A stretch of 64,000 bases of DNA from Pseudopithomyces maydicus (GCA_026873275.1 JANTUC010000004.1:1240001-1304000); one strand, 5' to 3'. Positions 1-12,143 are shown, counted from the first letter of the stretch. Notes: generated by a model from the sequence alone, not told the origin. Program-made: numbers and translations.

Positions 1-2343
1 CAGGCTTCTGCCTTCAGATGAAGAGTTCACAAACAGAGCGTGCGTGGAATCCGCTCGGAGACGGGACAATAGCCGTAAGACGGTGAGACGAGCGTCGCTC
101 TCGTAGCCATCAGTACCCGCAACATGACGCAGGGTTTCGTAAAGAAGACGTGTCTTGCGGGCAGACTGTTTGACACTTCTGATGAACAAGCGAACGAATC
201 CTGTAGCTATGACGTTGCCAGGAGAACCCAATGCCCGGTCGCTTTCCAATAGGAAAGATGCAGACAAAGCTTGTGCAATGTTGTCTGAGGAATTATGCGA
301 TGCTGCCGTCCGCTGCATTCGTCGCTTTAGCAACTCGATCGTGTCCGGAAAATTGTCATATGATGCTCGATCAGCAACGTCAACCGCGAAGTCAACCAGC
401 TCGCTCAACACAGCCACATCCTCTTCATGATCGATGTTGTTCAACAGTAGGGCTCCGCACTGGAGAGCCAGGTCGCTCGGACACAGGACCTCGACAGTGC
501 TGTGCGTCTCGCGTAGAGCTTGAATAGCCATGATGCGGAGCGAGCGAGGCCTGCTACTATCCTTTATGATCCCGGACACCATGCTGCGACAGACTTCAAG
601 CCACTTTTCGTTCGAAGGGTGTAGATATCGCTCATCGACATGATATTGGATGACATTTTCGGTAGTGGAATCGTTGAGGCGGTGCGCAAGACGCATAAAA
701 AGATCCATGACAGCGTCTTTCTGTACAAAGTCAAGATCGCCGGTCAAGAGGTCGAGTTTACTCAGAACCCTGAAGACTCTGTCTTCTGAATGGCGCGCCG
801 CAGTCTCCGCCCGTGGAGCGGGCACAGAAAGATCAAGGTTCGAGATGACATCACCAGCCTCATCGCCGTTGGAGACAACCGAACCTGCGCCGTTGCTGAG
901 AGGATTCCGAGAGATGGAGCCGTTTCTAGAAATAGTCTCCTCTTCGAGGATCTTGTGCGACTGTGCCCTCAGACGCTCATCGCCTCGTTCAGCACACGCA
1001 AAAATGATATCCAACAGCTCGGTCCAATCTACCTCGGACAATAGCAGGCCTTTGAGTGACGTATCGGACAGTATTGCATCGATGAGATCCATTACGTATT
1101 CTTCTTGAGTTTTGTGAGGGTTGTGGATCGAAGCCTTCAAAGCAGGAAACAACAGTGACATGGGCACGATGGGAAGACCATTCCGTCCGTTCTCGAGTAA
1201 AAGTTGCTGTAGAACTTGTATCGTTCCTCTGTAAGCACTGGAATCGCGGCCTTTGCGGACAGGGCCGTCGTTCAGCGTGCGTAAGAGAGCATTAATGGCG
1301 ACCTGTCCGACGTGTGACTTGAAGAGGTTACTCAACGTATTCCAGGTCTGAGGACGCAGATTCTCCAGCTGGAGGTGGACAGCACACAAGACTTCCAGGC
1401 AAGGGCGTAGAGATGGGCTCGGTACGTGCACGTAGGTGATGATGGTATCGAACAGCTTGACCGAGTTCTCTATATCTGGCAAGCGGAAAGTCTCTTGGCA
1501 TATGGTGACGATCTTGGCCAACAAATGTTGCAGATCGTCGTCGCCAAAGACTTTGGAGTTGAACTTGCAGATGTCGATGGTGTAGTCAAACAGCTGCTGG
1601 AGATTCTCGAGCTCTTGCACGGGCTCCACGCTCTTTTTGCCGCCGCTCGTCTTGCGCGATGCCTTGTGTGCCTCGACGCTTTGGCGGTAGCAGGCATCGA
1701 ACGAGGACAGGACGAAATGGGCCAGCGAAGACTCGCAGGCTTCGACCTGACGGCCACCCTTGGTCAGGGCGGCGATGATGTCGAGGCGCTTGTCGAAGCT
1801 GCGGTCGTTCTTGCGCAGCGAGGCGGCGTCGAAGAGCACGTTGCGCTCGAGGGCATTGAGCTTGGAGAGACCGACGCAGTGCCTGAGGAGCCTGTATCCG
1901 GCGTCGGCGACGTGGTCGGGCTGCTCCGGGAGAAGCATGTCGCTGGCGCGCGACCACAGATCGAGCACGTTCTCGACGACATAGTCCTGCATGATGGTGC
2001 ATATCTTGTCTACGGCGGCGGCGCGCTCGGCGAAGGGCCGGTGCCTGTCCAGCTGCTCGACGAGGTCCTGGAGCTCGGGCGGGCCGCCGAGCACGGGGCG
2101 GGCATGCTTGGGGACGACATGCTCGCTGATGCGCTTGAGCGAGCCGTCGGCGGAGGCGGTCGGGCTGGCCAGGGTCTCGGCGAGCGAGGCGGAGCGCTGC
2201 GGGGTGTAGAGGGTCGACGAGGCCGAGGGCGGCGGCGTAGGGCTCTTGAGGCGGCCGCCGGTCAGTGAGCGGAAGGCGCCAAACAGGGCGGAGGAGGACG
2301 AGCGGCGGTCGGGGGTGCGCGGGACATGGTCGGCTGGAGACAT
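1..2343 (-). CDS. tsc2: Tuberin (TSC2) N-terminal and middle part, cut by window start
   Basis: Tuberin is the GTPase-activating subunit of the TSC complex; it switches off the GTPase Rheb and so restrains TORC1. The frame is open from an ATG at 2343 to base 1 with no stop or intron, giving 781 residues without a stop codon. A low-complexity Ser/Pro/Arg-rich N-terminus is followed by alpha-helical repeat sequence. About residues 210-250 carry the tuberin-N type stretch 'FDYTIDICKFNSKVFGDDDL', and the last residues include 'RLRADSTHALFV', which resembles the conserved middle block of fungal Tsc2. The C-terminal RapGAP catalytic domain must lie beyond the window. The gene is divergent from CSE1 and shares a GC-rich promoter of about 620 bp. 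Family recognition is from memory of fungal tuberins; the open frame is directly seen. Confidence 0.85.
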   Translation of the reverse strand, partial: MSPADHVPRTPDRRSSSSALFGAFRSLTGGRLKSPTPPPSASSTLYTPQRSASLAETLASPTASADGSLKRISEHVVPKHARPVLGGPPELQDLVEQLDRHRPFAERAAAVDKICTIMQDYVVENVLDLWSRASDMLLPEQPDHVADAGYRLLRHCVGLSKLNALERNVLFDAASLRKNDRSFDKRLDIIAALTKGGRQVEACESSLAHFVLSSFDACYRQSVEAHKASRKTSGGKKSVEPVQELENLQQLFDYTIDICKFNSKVFGDDDLQHLLAKIVTICQETFRLPDIENSVKLFDTIITYVHVPSPSLRPCLEVLCAVHLQLENLRPQTWNTLSNLFKSHVGQVAINALLRTLNDGPVRKGRDSSAYRGTIQVLQQLLLENGRNGLPIVPMSLLFPALKASIHNPHKTQEEYVMDLIDAILSDTSLKGLLLSEVDWTELLDIIFACAERGDERLRAQSHKILEEETISRNGSISRNPLSNGAGSVVSNGDEAGDVISNLDLSVPAPRAETAARHSEDRVFRVLSKLDLLTGDLDFVQKDAVMDLFMRLAHRLNDSTTENVIQYHVDERYLHPSNEKWLEVCRSMVSGIIKDSSRPRSLRIMAIQALRETHSTVEVLCPSDLALQCGALLLNNIDHEEDVAVLSELVDFAVDVADRASYDNFPDTIELLKRRMQRTAASHNSSDNIAQALSASFLLESDRALGSPGNVIATGFVRLFIRSVKQSARKTRLLYETLRHVAGTDGYESDARLTVLRLLSRLRADSTHALFVNSSSEGRSL

Positions 2344-2961
2344 GGGGCGCGCGGCGGGTGGGACGGGAGGCGAGGCAGCTGTGTGTCGGGCAGCTGTCTG
2401 TTCGGAGGATGCTTGGGGGACGGCGGGCTGGCCGAGTCACTCATCGAAGCGGCGATGCGGCGACGCGGCGGGGCCTGGGGCGCGTGGACGGCGGTGCGAG
2501 TGCGAGTGCGAGTGCGGCGGGCGGGGGGCAGCTACTCATGGCGGGTGCCCATGGCGGACTGGCTTTGGGGTGGCGGGTGGAGGTACAAGTGGAGGTGGAG
2601 GTGGCCGAGGAGGAGAAGGAGCGGCGCTGGGCTGCGGCGGCGGCGGCGGTGGTGGTGGCCAGACGGGACGGGAGCGGCGGGCAAACTGGGCGACGTCTGC
2701 TGGCGGTTAGGCTTTAGCGACCAAAAATCCATCCTGGCCCTGGCCTGGAAATCTGGGGTATGCTCAGCGCACGCGTCGCCGGCTGGTCCCCGTCACGCTA
2801 GACCTGCGTCCCGCCGCCCGCCGCGCTGTTCTGTTTTGCTGCCGCAGAGAAAGCAAACACCGCAAATTGTCACCGCCTGCGTGTCTGCGTGCCTGCGTGT
2901 CTGCACCCCCATCCCGCCCACCCCTCCTCGCCCATCCACGCTCCCCCGGCCGCTGTCCACC
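2344..2961. promoter_or_regulatory. Shared divergent promoter region of TSC2 and CSE1
   Basis: This 618-bp stretch separates the two divergent start codons and carries no convincing gene. It is strongly GC-rich and includes a GTGCGA-type hexamer repeat near 2492-2516, a GGAGGT-like run near 2586-2606 and a GGC/GGT triplet run near 2634-2660. Long open frames across it are a by-product of the GC content. No TATA box is evident. The 3' half (about 2830-2960) is C/T-rich on the plus strand, as expected for a fungal 5' leader before CSE1. Confidence 0.5.
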
Positions 2962-5900
2962 ATGGCCACCGACATTGCAGCGCTGGCCCAGCTGCTCGAG
3001 GCCAGCCTGGACCCCAGCAAGAGCCGCCAAGGTCAGTGTTTATGCCCCGCCGCCCAAGTGTGCTGTGCTGCCCCCTTCCCCCCGTGTATCCCCCTCCCGC
3101 CCGTCCTGCTATCAGCTGCTGACTGCTGCGTGAAGCCGAGGACGCCATCGCCCAGGAGCAGACCAAGCAGGGCTTCTCGCTCAGCCTCCTCCAGCTCGTC
3201 GCCAGCGACGCCTTCCCCTCGACCGTCCGCCTCGCCAGCGCCCTCTACTTCAAGAACCACATCAAGCGCAACTGGGTCAACGAGGATGGCGTCCACCAGC
3301 TGCCCGCCAACGAGGTCACCGCCATCAAGAACGAGCTCATCGGCCTCATGGTCAGCGTCCCGCCGAACCTGCAGGCCCAGCTCGGCGAGGCCATCAGCGC
3401 CATCGCCGACAGCGACTTCTGGGAGCAGTGGCAGACCCTCGTCGCCGACCTCGTCTCGCGCCTGACCACCGACAACACCACCGTCAACATCGGCGTGCTG
3501 CGCGTCGCACACTCCATCTTCAAGCGCTGGCGCCCGCTCTTCCGCTCCGACGGCCTCTTCACCGAGATCAACCACGTCTTGAGCCAGTTCAGCGAGCCCT
3601 TCCTGCAGCAGCTCCAGTACGTCGACGCCATCATCACAAACGCCCAGGGCAACGCCGACGTGCTCAAGGGCGCCTTCACCGAGCTCGAGCTCATCGTCAA
3701 GCTCTTCTACGACCTCTCCTGCCAGGACCTGCCGCCCGTCTTCGAGGACAACATTGCCGCCATCTGCTCGCTCCTGCACAAGTACCTCGTCTACGACAAC
3801 GCCGCCTTGCACACCGACGACGACGACGAGTCTGGCGTGCTGGAATACACAAGGGCCGGCATCTTTGAAGTGCTGATGCTGTACGTGCAAAAGTACGAGG
3901 ACGTCTTCGGTGCACACCTCGGCCAGTTTGTCGATTCCACATGGCAGTTTCTCACATCCATAACCCTGGAGACCAAGTACGACATACTTGTCAGCAAGGC
4001 GCTGCAGTTCCTGACCAGTGTTGCAACTACCAAGCACGCCGAATCGTTCAATAACCAGGATGTCTTGGTTCAGATCATGGAGAAGATCATCCTCCAGAAC
4101 CTGACCCTGCGCGAGTCCGATGTCGAGCTCTTCGAAGACGAGCCCATCGAATTCATCAGGAGAGATCTTGAGGGCTCAGACAGCGACACGAGACGCCGGG
4201 CAGCTACCAACTTCCTGCGCACTTTGTTGCAGCGCTACCAGGATCTTGTAACGAGCACAGCCCAGAAGTACATCGATATCTTCCTCCAGGAATACGCGAA
4301 GAACCCGCAAGAGAACTGGAAGCACAAGGATACCGCCGTCTACCTGTTTTCCGCCATTGCCGCCCTGGGCACCGTCACTGCAGCCAAGGGTGTGGTCAGC
4401 GTCAACCCCAATGTCGATGTTCTGAGCTTCTTTCAAAACAACATCGCCTCTGACCTGCAGAGCCAGGATTCCCATGTGATCCTGAAGGTGGATTCTGTCA
4501 AGTTTCTGTACAACTTCCGTAACCAGCTTTCGCCCGACCTGTGGCGCGCTGCTTTCCCTCTGCTCGTCAACCACCTCGCCAACTCGAACTACGTGGTGCA
4601 TACTTACGCCGCCATTGCCGTGGAACGTGCTCTCTACTTGACAGATGAAGCATCCAAGACATCGGTCATCCCCAAGGATCAGGTTCTTGGCTCTTCAAAG
4701 GAACTCCTCACCCATCTGTTCCAACTCATCACCAAGAACTCCGCTCCCGAAAAAATCCAAGAAAACGAATTCCTCATGAAGTGTGTGATGCGCGTGCTCA
4801 TCTTCATCCGCGACGGCGTACTACCCATGGACGAACTCGTGCTTGGCTTTTTCGTCACCGTGCTCAAGATCATCCGCCACAACCCAAGCAATCCCCGATT
4901 CCAATACTTCTTGTTCGAAGCCCTTGGTGCCTTGATCAGGTTCGCTGCTCCTACGCACAGTCAGCTGTTCGAGGAGAAGCTCGCGGATCCCTTCCAAGCT
5001 ATCTTGGAGAACAACGTGGAGGAGTTTGCACCTTACGTATTCCAGCTCTTCGCTGCACTATTGGAAGCGAACCCATCTGGCGCACTCACAAGCTACTACC
5101 AGTCGCTTTTCCAGGTCATCATTCAACCCAGCGTCTGGGAGTCCAAGGGCAATATTCCAGCCTTGGTCCGCCTACTCACGGCCATCATCTCGCGCGACGC
5201 GCAAACAATTGTCGCCAACAACCAACTGGAGCCAATTCTGGGCATCTTCCACAAACTCGTCATGTCCAAGGCTAACGAAACACACGCTTTCGACTTGATT
5301 CAAACCATCATCGCCGTTGTGCCTACTTCCGCGCTGAGCCAATATTATTCTACCATCCTTCAGCTTATGATCACCCGCCTGTCGGGCTCCAAGACAGAAA
5401 ACTTTTCGCAGCGCTTCATTGCCTTTTATCATTTCATCTCTGCCCGTGATGGAATGGGCGCGGACTTCTTCGTCACCATCACTGATCAAGTCCAGCACGA
5501 GTAAGTAAAGATGACTTGTAGTACCAATTTCATTTACTAATCTTCACCAGCGTCTTCAAGGGTATCTACCTCGGCATCATTCTTCCCGACACGCAGAAGC
5601 TTCCCCGTCCAGTCGATCGCAAGACGGCCGTGGTCTCTTTTACCAAGACCCTCACCGACTCCCAAGCCTTCGTGGACAGGTACCCCAAGGGTTGGAATCT
5701 GACCACCCAGAAACTGATTGAGTTGTTGGTCAACCCGCCAACCGTCAACAAGCACGACGACGTTATCGTCGACCAAGATGTCGATGAGCTGGGCTTCGGT
5801 GTAGGTTTCACCCAGCTGAACACCTGCAAGAAGCCGGTGAAGGACCCCTTCCCTGAAATTACCGATGTCAAGGCATGGGTCGGGCAGTTCTTGAAGGACG

Positions 5901-5992
5901 CGAACGCGAGGCACAACGGGAAGATTGTCTCCTTCGTGCAGGAGAGGCTCGATGACAGCACTAGGGCGGCTTTGCAGGAGTATCTGAAGTAG
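2962..5992 (+). CDS. CSE1: Importin-alpha re-exporter CSE1/CAS
   Basis: CSE1 is the exportin that, with RanGTP, carries empty importin-alpha back to the cytoplasm. Exons are 2962-3031, 3136-5500 and 5551-5992; both introns are GT-AG (104 and 50 nt) and keep the frame. The product is 958 residues, very close to the 960 of yeast Cse1. The N-terminus begins MATDIAALAQLLEASLDP and continues across intron 1 into an importin-beta N-terminal-type segment ('FPSTVRLASALYFKNHIKRNW'-like, about residues 45-66). HEAT repeats follow to the end, and the C-terminus ends in EYLK. The start ATG has a good context (CCACCATGG). The gene is housekeeping and divergent from TSC2. Its intact frame is a useful contrast to the frame-broken genes further right. 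Confidence 0.95.
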
Positions 5993-7557
5993 ATGGTGGT
6001 GTTCCAAAACGGTGGTTCGGGGAAGTTGACTTTTCAACGCGTCAATGCAAAACGGATAGAAGAAGATAATGATACCAACTGCGCGACGGTGGCGTTAAAT
6101 TAGAGCAATGGGTGGGTGAGGATAGGCCAGCATCTATGTGTATATCGCCCACGAAGGCTGCGAAAAGAAAATAGGATACGTTTTTTTACTGAGCACTTGG
6201 CCTTGTGGGCTTAATACTCAGTTATACAGACGAATGTGCCTGAAACAGATGGACAGTGATGGATATACGGATCCATGGATCTATGTGCATCATGTGATTT
6301 TTAGAGAAGCTTGAAACTCTGTCTTAGAGTTGAAGTGGATGGATAGCTGCATCAAAACAGCAAGTGGGCTGAGCTGCGTGCAGTCAGATGCGTTCATACA
6401 GCGTTTTTTCGCGCGAATCATCCTGTAGTCGCCTAACAAACGCGGCATATATACGCGGCTTGGCTTTTCCCAAGTGACATGCCAGTAGATTTATAGTCTA
6501 TGTAAGCCGGACACTTCCATCACACGCAGGCTTCGTGGCAGCATGTACAGCATGTACATATGTAGGTATGGATCTAACCAGGTAATAATGCATCAAGCAC
6601 CGGCATCCAGCACTACACATGCATATGCGAGATGCCCAAATTACAATTCCCATCCCCAAATCATCGATGATACCTCAATGCTAAACGGTAAACGCGCATT
6701 CCACTTCACAACGTCACTAGTGCAACCTTCCCGTTCACCACTAGCCAGGAACGCCGCTACTTCCCAAACCAACGCCGCGGGCTCGTTTTCTCTGCCAACT
6801 GCATGTCATGTCGAGTCCCCGGTGACCCCGAGAGGCGACATTGTCAGTCAGTCCGCTCTCTCTCAGTAGCAGAGTCCGTCCAGAAAGACGCTAGGCCTGA
6901 TTGAAGCAATGAGGATGCTTGCCACCAGTTCCGCGGGGGCGTGCCTTCATCGACTCCCCATATCCACTCTCGCCAATCTCATTTCTTTTTACGTAGTCCA
7001 TGTGCTAACGGGAGGACCGAGGCTCCTGCCTACTAGCATCCGGTCTCGAAAGAAAAGATGGGAACGCTGGGAAAATTTCGAAGAACCGGACGTGGGAAGC
7101 ACGGGCGTGTTTGATTTTATGTGTCGTCATGACTACGGCTCGTCACAGGGCGATGGGCGGGCGGGCACACGTTTTGCCGCATTGAGCTTGGGACACTGCG
7201 CTGCGAGGATGCGGGAGTGATGGGCGGTTGTTCGATCGTTTAGATGGTGGGATGGCGTCTCCGTTGCTCAGATCTTAGTGTCTGCCTTGTCGGGCTCTGT
7301 CCCTTGTCCAGGCTGCGGTATCTAGTTTAGCTGTAGACTACTTTGGTGGTCTATGTACCGTCTACCTACGTGCTATAACTGGGTAATCGTAACCGCGGCC
7401 GCGTTCGCCGCACTCCAGCGTATGTAGGTAGGTAGGTATATTACCCTACTGCGACCCTGCCCTGCGTCCAGCTAGCAACCCTGAACGCGCCGACCTGCGC
7501 GTGTCTCGATCGTCCTGCCCTTGCCTCTGACAACTTGGAAACTGCCTGTCCTCGACA
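5993..7557. other. Intergenic region between CSE1 and the MFS gene
   Basis: No supported gene was found in 1.56 kb. The left part is the CSE1 3' flank. The right part contains a short GGTA/GTAG run (about 7423-7440) and C-rich leader-like sequence just before the MFS start. Short open frames near 6543-6869 and 6909-7220 have no recognisable content. No tRNA or transposon end was seen. Confidence 0.5.
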
Positions 7558-9435
7558 ATGGCGACCAAGGATTCCATCAGCGACCACCATGCCGTGAGCT
7601 CAGATGCCGAGCGGGACCTTCCCACCACAAAGACGCACTCCAAGGTCGAAGTCCCCATCTACAACGATGTTGAGCGCGTGTCGTCCACCGACATTTCCTT
7701 CGGCGCCATCCTCAAGGGTACGGCGGCCAACCCGCTGACCACCTTCGAGAAGAAGGCTGCACTCATCAACGTCGAGCTGGACAAGTTCGGCATGGGCCGC
7801 TACCAGATATGCATCTGGTTCCTGTGCGGCTTCGGGTACTTTCTCGACCTCGCGTGGTCGCAGGGCGTGGGCCTGATTGCCTCCGCCGTCTACCAGGAGA
7901 TGGACGTGCCCGATGCGCGGACAGGGGACATCTGGTCGCTGGCGAACGCGGGGCTCGCCGTGGGGGCACTCACGTTTGGTCTGCTGGTCGATGTCATTGG
8001 GAGGAAGTGGGCGTTCAATCTGACTTGTCTGATAACGTCGGTTTTTGGGCTGCTTATCGTACGTGTGAACCTATGATCGTCGAGCTGGAGTGAACGTCAC
8101 TAACCACCTTCTCTTTGCTCATTACAGGCTGCTCCAAAGTACAACTACGAAGCTATTTGCGGTATCTATTTCCTAGCGTCGTTGGGACTGGGAGGCAACA
8201 TCCCCATCGATGCGACCATCGCCCTAGAATTTCTCCCGCAAAGTCGCCGGAATCTCGTGGCCTTGCTCTCTCTATGGCAACCCATTGGTGTGGTAGCCGC
8301 TTCGGGAATTGCCTATGGAACCGCCGCCAAATACCGATGCGATGTCGACCTTCCATCTTGCAGAGCTGTTGGTGAAGGCGAACCCTGCTGCACCGTGTCT
8401 AGCAATATGGGCTGGCGGTACGAAGTCATCATCCTCGGATGCGTAACGCTACTCATCTTCTTCCTTCGCTTCTTCGTCTTCACGTTCCATGAGTCGCCCA
8501 AGTTTCTGCTCAGCAGGGGTAGAGAAGCGGAAGCTATCGAGGTGCTGCATAAGATCGCGAAGTTCAATCGTGCACCGCCTCCTGAGCTGACGCTGGAGAT
8601 GTTCGCCTTGATCGATGAAACAGACTCGACCGGCTCGGCTGCAGCTATCGATGGTCCACAGACACGTGCCCAGACTGCCAAAAACGTGTGGACGGGTTTC
8701 TTGAAAGAGATCAAGCGTGTCAAGGGCGTTTTCACGAACAGACTGCAACTGTTCATTTTCGTGCTTCTTGCCATCGCTTACATGGTACTTTTTCCCCTTT
8801 CTCCCTTTTCTCCATCTACATTCTGACTGGCTATTCAGGGTGACTACTGGTCCTTCAACCTCGCAGGCTCCTTCCTTCCCATCATCCTGCTCCGCAATAA
8901 CGTATCAGACGGCCGAGGATCCGTATCAGACACCTACCAGCAATACGTCATCATCTACGCGCCCGGAATTATCGGTGCGGTGCTAGCCCTCGCCTCCGTA
9001 CAGATGCCACTCATCGGACGAAAGTGGTCATTGGTTTTCTCCGCTGTTTGTCAAGGTATTGCCATGGCTATGTACACGCAGGTTAAGAACACTGCGGGTT
9101 ATGTTGGGCTTAATGCGCTGGAGTATGTGATGCAGACTGTATGTACCATTGGGATTCATCTTTGTCGACGCATTTACTGACAAACCATCTAGTTTTTCAA
9201 TGCCGTGCTCTATGCATCTGCACCTGAGCTATTCGATACGAGCTACCGCGGGACCGTCAGCGGCATGCTGTCTTGCCTTGGTCGTATATCCGGTATTGTG
9301 GCGCCTTTTGCGGGTGCGAGCTATCTTGGTGAAAAGAGCTCGGGTATTTTATGGTTGGGGGCAGGGGGTATTTGGCTCGCTGCCTTGGCCATGGTTTTCC
9401 TGCCTGTTGAGATGAGGAACAGGCAGATGTTTTAA
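7558..9435 (+). CDS. MFS transporter, sugar-porter/SV2-like
   Basis: This is a twelve-helix major facilitator protein of the plasma membrane or vacuole; the substrate cannot be read from the sequence. Exons are 7558-8058, 8128-8784, 8839-9138 and 9193-9435, all introns GT-AG and phase 0, giving 566 residues. The cytosolic N-terminus is about 85 residues. The first helix pair contains 'CGFGYFLDLAWSQG'. The loop 2-3 motif is 'DVIGRKWAFN', and 'HESPKFLLSRGRE' matches the PESPR-like end-of-half motif of the sugar-porter/SV2 branch. A second 'LIGRKWSLVF' starts the corresponding loop in the C-terminal half, and a Tyr-Arg-Gly-Thr segment ('TSYRGTVSGMLSCLGR') precedes the last helices. A cysteine-containing loop (CDVDLPSCR...CC, about residues 238-255) may be disulphide-bonded. 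It is not obviously linked to a cluster. Confidence 0.85.
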
Positions 9436-9825
9436 ATACTTGCTATCGGGTTATTGAACATAAAACTCCTCACCGGTCTTATAGTAATTTTTTACGAGGA
9501 TTGAATATTATGACTAAATTTCAGTTCTAGTTCTAGTGATACGTTGCTATTGTGTATGAAGTTATGCTTGGTAACGCTCTCGCCACTAACGAAACAATGA
9601 TGCAAAATGCTTTGATATTCATGCCAAACATCATCGCGTTGTTAACCAACCCAACGTCATCTTCCAAACGATTCCACGCTCACCCGAAATGCCGAAATTT
9701 CCATGAATAGTCAGGTCCTTCTCTAGTCTCTAGAATCAACTGCTCCTGGTGTTTCATTATCACAGGCACTAGTCAAGCAGACACCACATCCACCTCTGGA
9801 CGTCATTATATGTGATGAATACTTC
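9436..9825. other. Convergent 3' flanks
   Basis: These 390 bp lie between two convergent genes. The stretch is AT-rich, as usual for fungal 3' ends, and no gene or repeat is seen. Confidence 0.4.
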
Positions 9826-10747
9826 TCAGGAGTCGACCACCTCATAGCTCACCTTGCTAATGCCTTTCTGTCTCTTGATATTGCGTACCACCACTCTCCC
9901 TAGCTCTTTCAACGTCTTTACATGTGTTCCTCCACATGGATAGCTTCCCAAACCCCCAATATCCACGACCCTGACCTGCTCACCTTCTTCCACGGCTGCA
10001 CCGTCCATGCCACTGATGCACTTCTGATCCGCTTCAGAAGCACTCCAGAAATGTATATCAATCTACATCTCGTCAGCGCCAAGTCTCTTTTCTCCAAAAC
10101 GATTTCATCTTCATGAAACTGGACCAAAGTACAAACAAACTCACAGCATGATCCTGCGCCACCAACTCATCAACCTTAGCCTGGATCGCCGCCTTCGCCT
10201 CCCCAGGAATCAACCCGACATTCTCCACAAATGCTGCCCCAGGATAATGAGACGCCTTCCCATCCTTCAGATCCCTCGGCAATCCCGCTGCCCCTTCGCG
10301 ACTCAACATACTAATCGCCAGCCCAAGCACGTGACCCCCCGTGTGCAGCCTCGAATGCAACACCCGCGTCGGGACATCGACATCCTGCCGGATGTCCAGT
10401 CCTACCTCTTGATCCGTGAAGATGACTTCCTGGGGTTCGAAGGAGCCCAGGTGGAGGATTGATGGGTCGACCTTGCGGACCTGGTGGACTGTGAACTTGG
10501 GGTCGTTGCCTGAGGGCGTTGGAGATGTGAGTGTTATGGTGCCGTTGTCGGATGGTTGGCCGCCGCCTTGGGCGTGGAAGATTGTCGAGGGGGTGGTGAG
10601 TATGTAGGGGGTTTTGTCGGTGGGCTTGAAGAGGGGTTGGAGGTTTGCGGGGAGTGAGGAAAGTGGGGTGATGGAGGTAAGGGTGGAGGTGTGGGTATGG
10701 AGGTGGCCTTCTCGTTGGTAGAGAGGGTCGGTTTTTTGGTCCGTCAT
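9826..10747 (-). CDS. AlaX-type alanyl-tRNA editing protein
   Basis: This protein is expected to hydrolyse mischarged Ser/Gly-tRNA(Ala) in trans, like the editing domain of alanyl-tRNA synthetase. Exons are 10747-10145 and 10062-9826 with one 82-nt intron, giving 279 residues. The N-terminal part has the 'AQGGGQPSDNG' loop typical of the ThrRS/AlaRS second-additional domain. The zinc ligands are visible as HSRLH (His131, His135) and CGGTH (Cys244, His248). The C-terminal end 'VKTLKELGRVVVRNIKRQKG' matches the family. I chose the ATG at 10747 because the upstream extension in frame is low-complexity. The acceptor at 10063 is the one that keeps the frame and both halves of the fold. Downstream is 390 bp shared with the convergent MFS gene. 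Confidence 0.88.
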
Positions 10748-11477
10748 TTTTGAGAAAGGGTGGCGATGTTGGTTGTTTTGATGTTTGGTGATGGTGGATG
10801 TCGTGAAGTGCGACGATTGGGATGTGCCGCGGAGCAAAAAGAACACGGATGCCTGCAGAGGGAGGAAAGCTGCATCCGCTTTTTGTATAGTACTGAGGGT
10901 AGAAGAGCCTTTCCGATTGACTCAGTATGCAAGCCGATGAAGAATGCACGTGGAAGGTTCCAGATGCGTCAACGAGTTGGTACACTTTGGTATCGCGCCC
11001 TATGTACATCATGATCGCTAGCCTCTTTAGGAAGGCGCTAATGAACAACTGATCAATCTGCCCTCCAACTAGGTGTAAAAAAATAGGAAGTGAAGCTGAC
11101 TGTCCTAGGATCAGGATTGATACTAAAATTATACATTATGACTTGAACGTGCATGGGTACTCTTGATCTCGGAACTTTGGAACCTTGAAACCTTGATTGA
11201 ATTCTTACCTCCCGATGATGAATCCCCGCCCCGGCCACATACTATTCACGTGATGGCTAAACTTTCAAAGGTACCTAGGTAAGTGAGCTCGTGTATTCGA
11301 AGTCTAATATCTAATAATATGTATATCTCGGAGAGTCTTAGAATGGTATCTAGTATATGGTTTTATACTGATTAAACTAGGTTATGTAAAACGTCCCTTG
11401 CCCCCACTGCGAAGGGCCTCTTTCTTTTTTTCCTCCAATTCTAGTCTTTATAAAAGATAATCATTCCTTCTAATGTC

Positions 11478-11596
11478 ACATACGACCATAGGATCTTGAG
11501 AACTAGGCTTCCCGTCCGCTCAGCCATATATAAGCAGGATACCGGCGGATTAGTAGTTAGGTGGGTGACCACTAGCGAATCCCCGCTGTTGTATGT
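11478..11596 (+). rRNA. 5S ribosomal RNA gene
   Basis: This 119-nt segment starts ACATACGACCATAGG and ends GCTGTTGTATGT. The two ends are complementary over nine pairs (ACATACGAC with GTTGTATGT, one G-U), forming helix I of 5S rRNA. Internal blocks match fungal 5S: CCCGTCCGCTCAGCC, TTAGTAGTTAGGTGGGTGACC and AGCGAATCCCCG, the last two covering the TFIIIA/internal control region. A T-rich run (TTTTTTCTTTTT) follows directly and would terminate RNA polymerase III. Fungal 5S genes are often dispersed single copies, as here. Some positions look like C-to-T or G-to-A changes against the usual sequence (for example TTAGGTGGG for TTGGGTGGG, and CATATATAAGC), so it could be slightly decayed. Confidence 0.85.
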
Positions 11597-12070
11597 TTTT
11601 TCTTTTTCCAGTTGGTATATTGATAGGGAATGAGGGAGGGAATACCTGTTTATGTATGGAGGAGAGAGGTACGAGGCTCTTTTTTTAAGACGTATTTCTT
11701 ACATCGGAGCTGCAGCTCGACTAAGATTAAAGAGCAGAGCCCCAAGGGAAAATAAGCAACATGTGTAAGATTTATAAACATTTAACCAATTGAACTCTAG
11801 ACAAGTGTTCAAATGTTCTCGCCTTTTCAGCATGCAGCTTGTGGATAGGAGAAAATCATCGCATGTACGTCACACTAGTAATGCAGAACACTATGGGCCG
11901 CTCCTGCTAGCACATATGGGTGGGGGCTGCATCTCTTCGATGTGGAAACAATCACATCGCGACTGTGTTCTTGACTTTACAATAAATAAATAAACGTCAT
12001 TGCAAGGTCAATCTCCATCCTGCAACTTCCATCTTCCATACCTCGCCCTATGTATTCCATCCTCCGCCCT

Positions 12071-12143
12071 CCATCTCCCATCTTCCATCTTCCATCTTCC
12101 ATCTTCCATCTTCCATCTTCCATCTTCCATCTTCCATCTTCCT
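12071..12143. repeat. Heptanucleotide microsatellite (TTCCATC)n
   Basis: About nine to ten near-perfect copies of TTCCATC (equivalently CCATCTT) run in a row, flanked to the left by looser versions such as CCATCCT and CCGCCCTCCATCTCC. It sits in the gene-poor region between the 5S gene and its decayed copy. Confidence 0.85.

Noticed and set aside
1426..2268. 280-codon plus-strand open frame
   Set aside because: It lies antisense to the continuous TSC2 frame; its composition mirrors GC-rich codon use of the opposite strand.
2326..3465. 379-codon plus-strand open frame across the TSC2/CSE1 promoter
   Set aside because: Low-complexity Arg/Trp/Gly then Ser/Pro; it crosses the start and first intron of CSE1 in the wrong frame.
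3033..4037. 334-codon minus-strand open frame
   Set aside because: Antisense to CSE1 exon 2; Val/Leu/Glu/Asp-rich composition typical of an antisense shadow.
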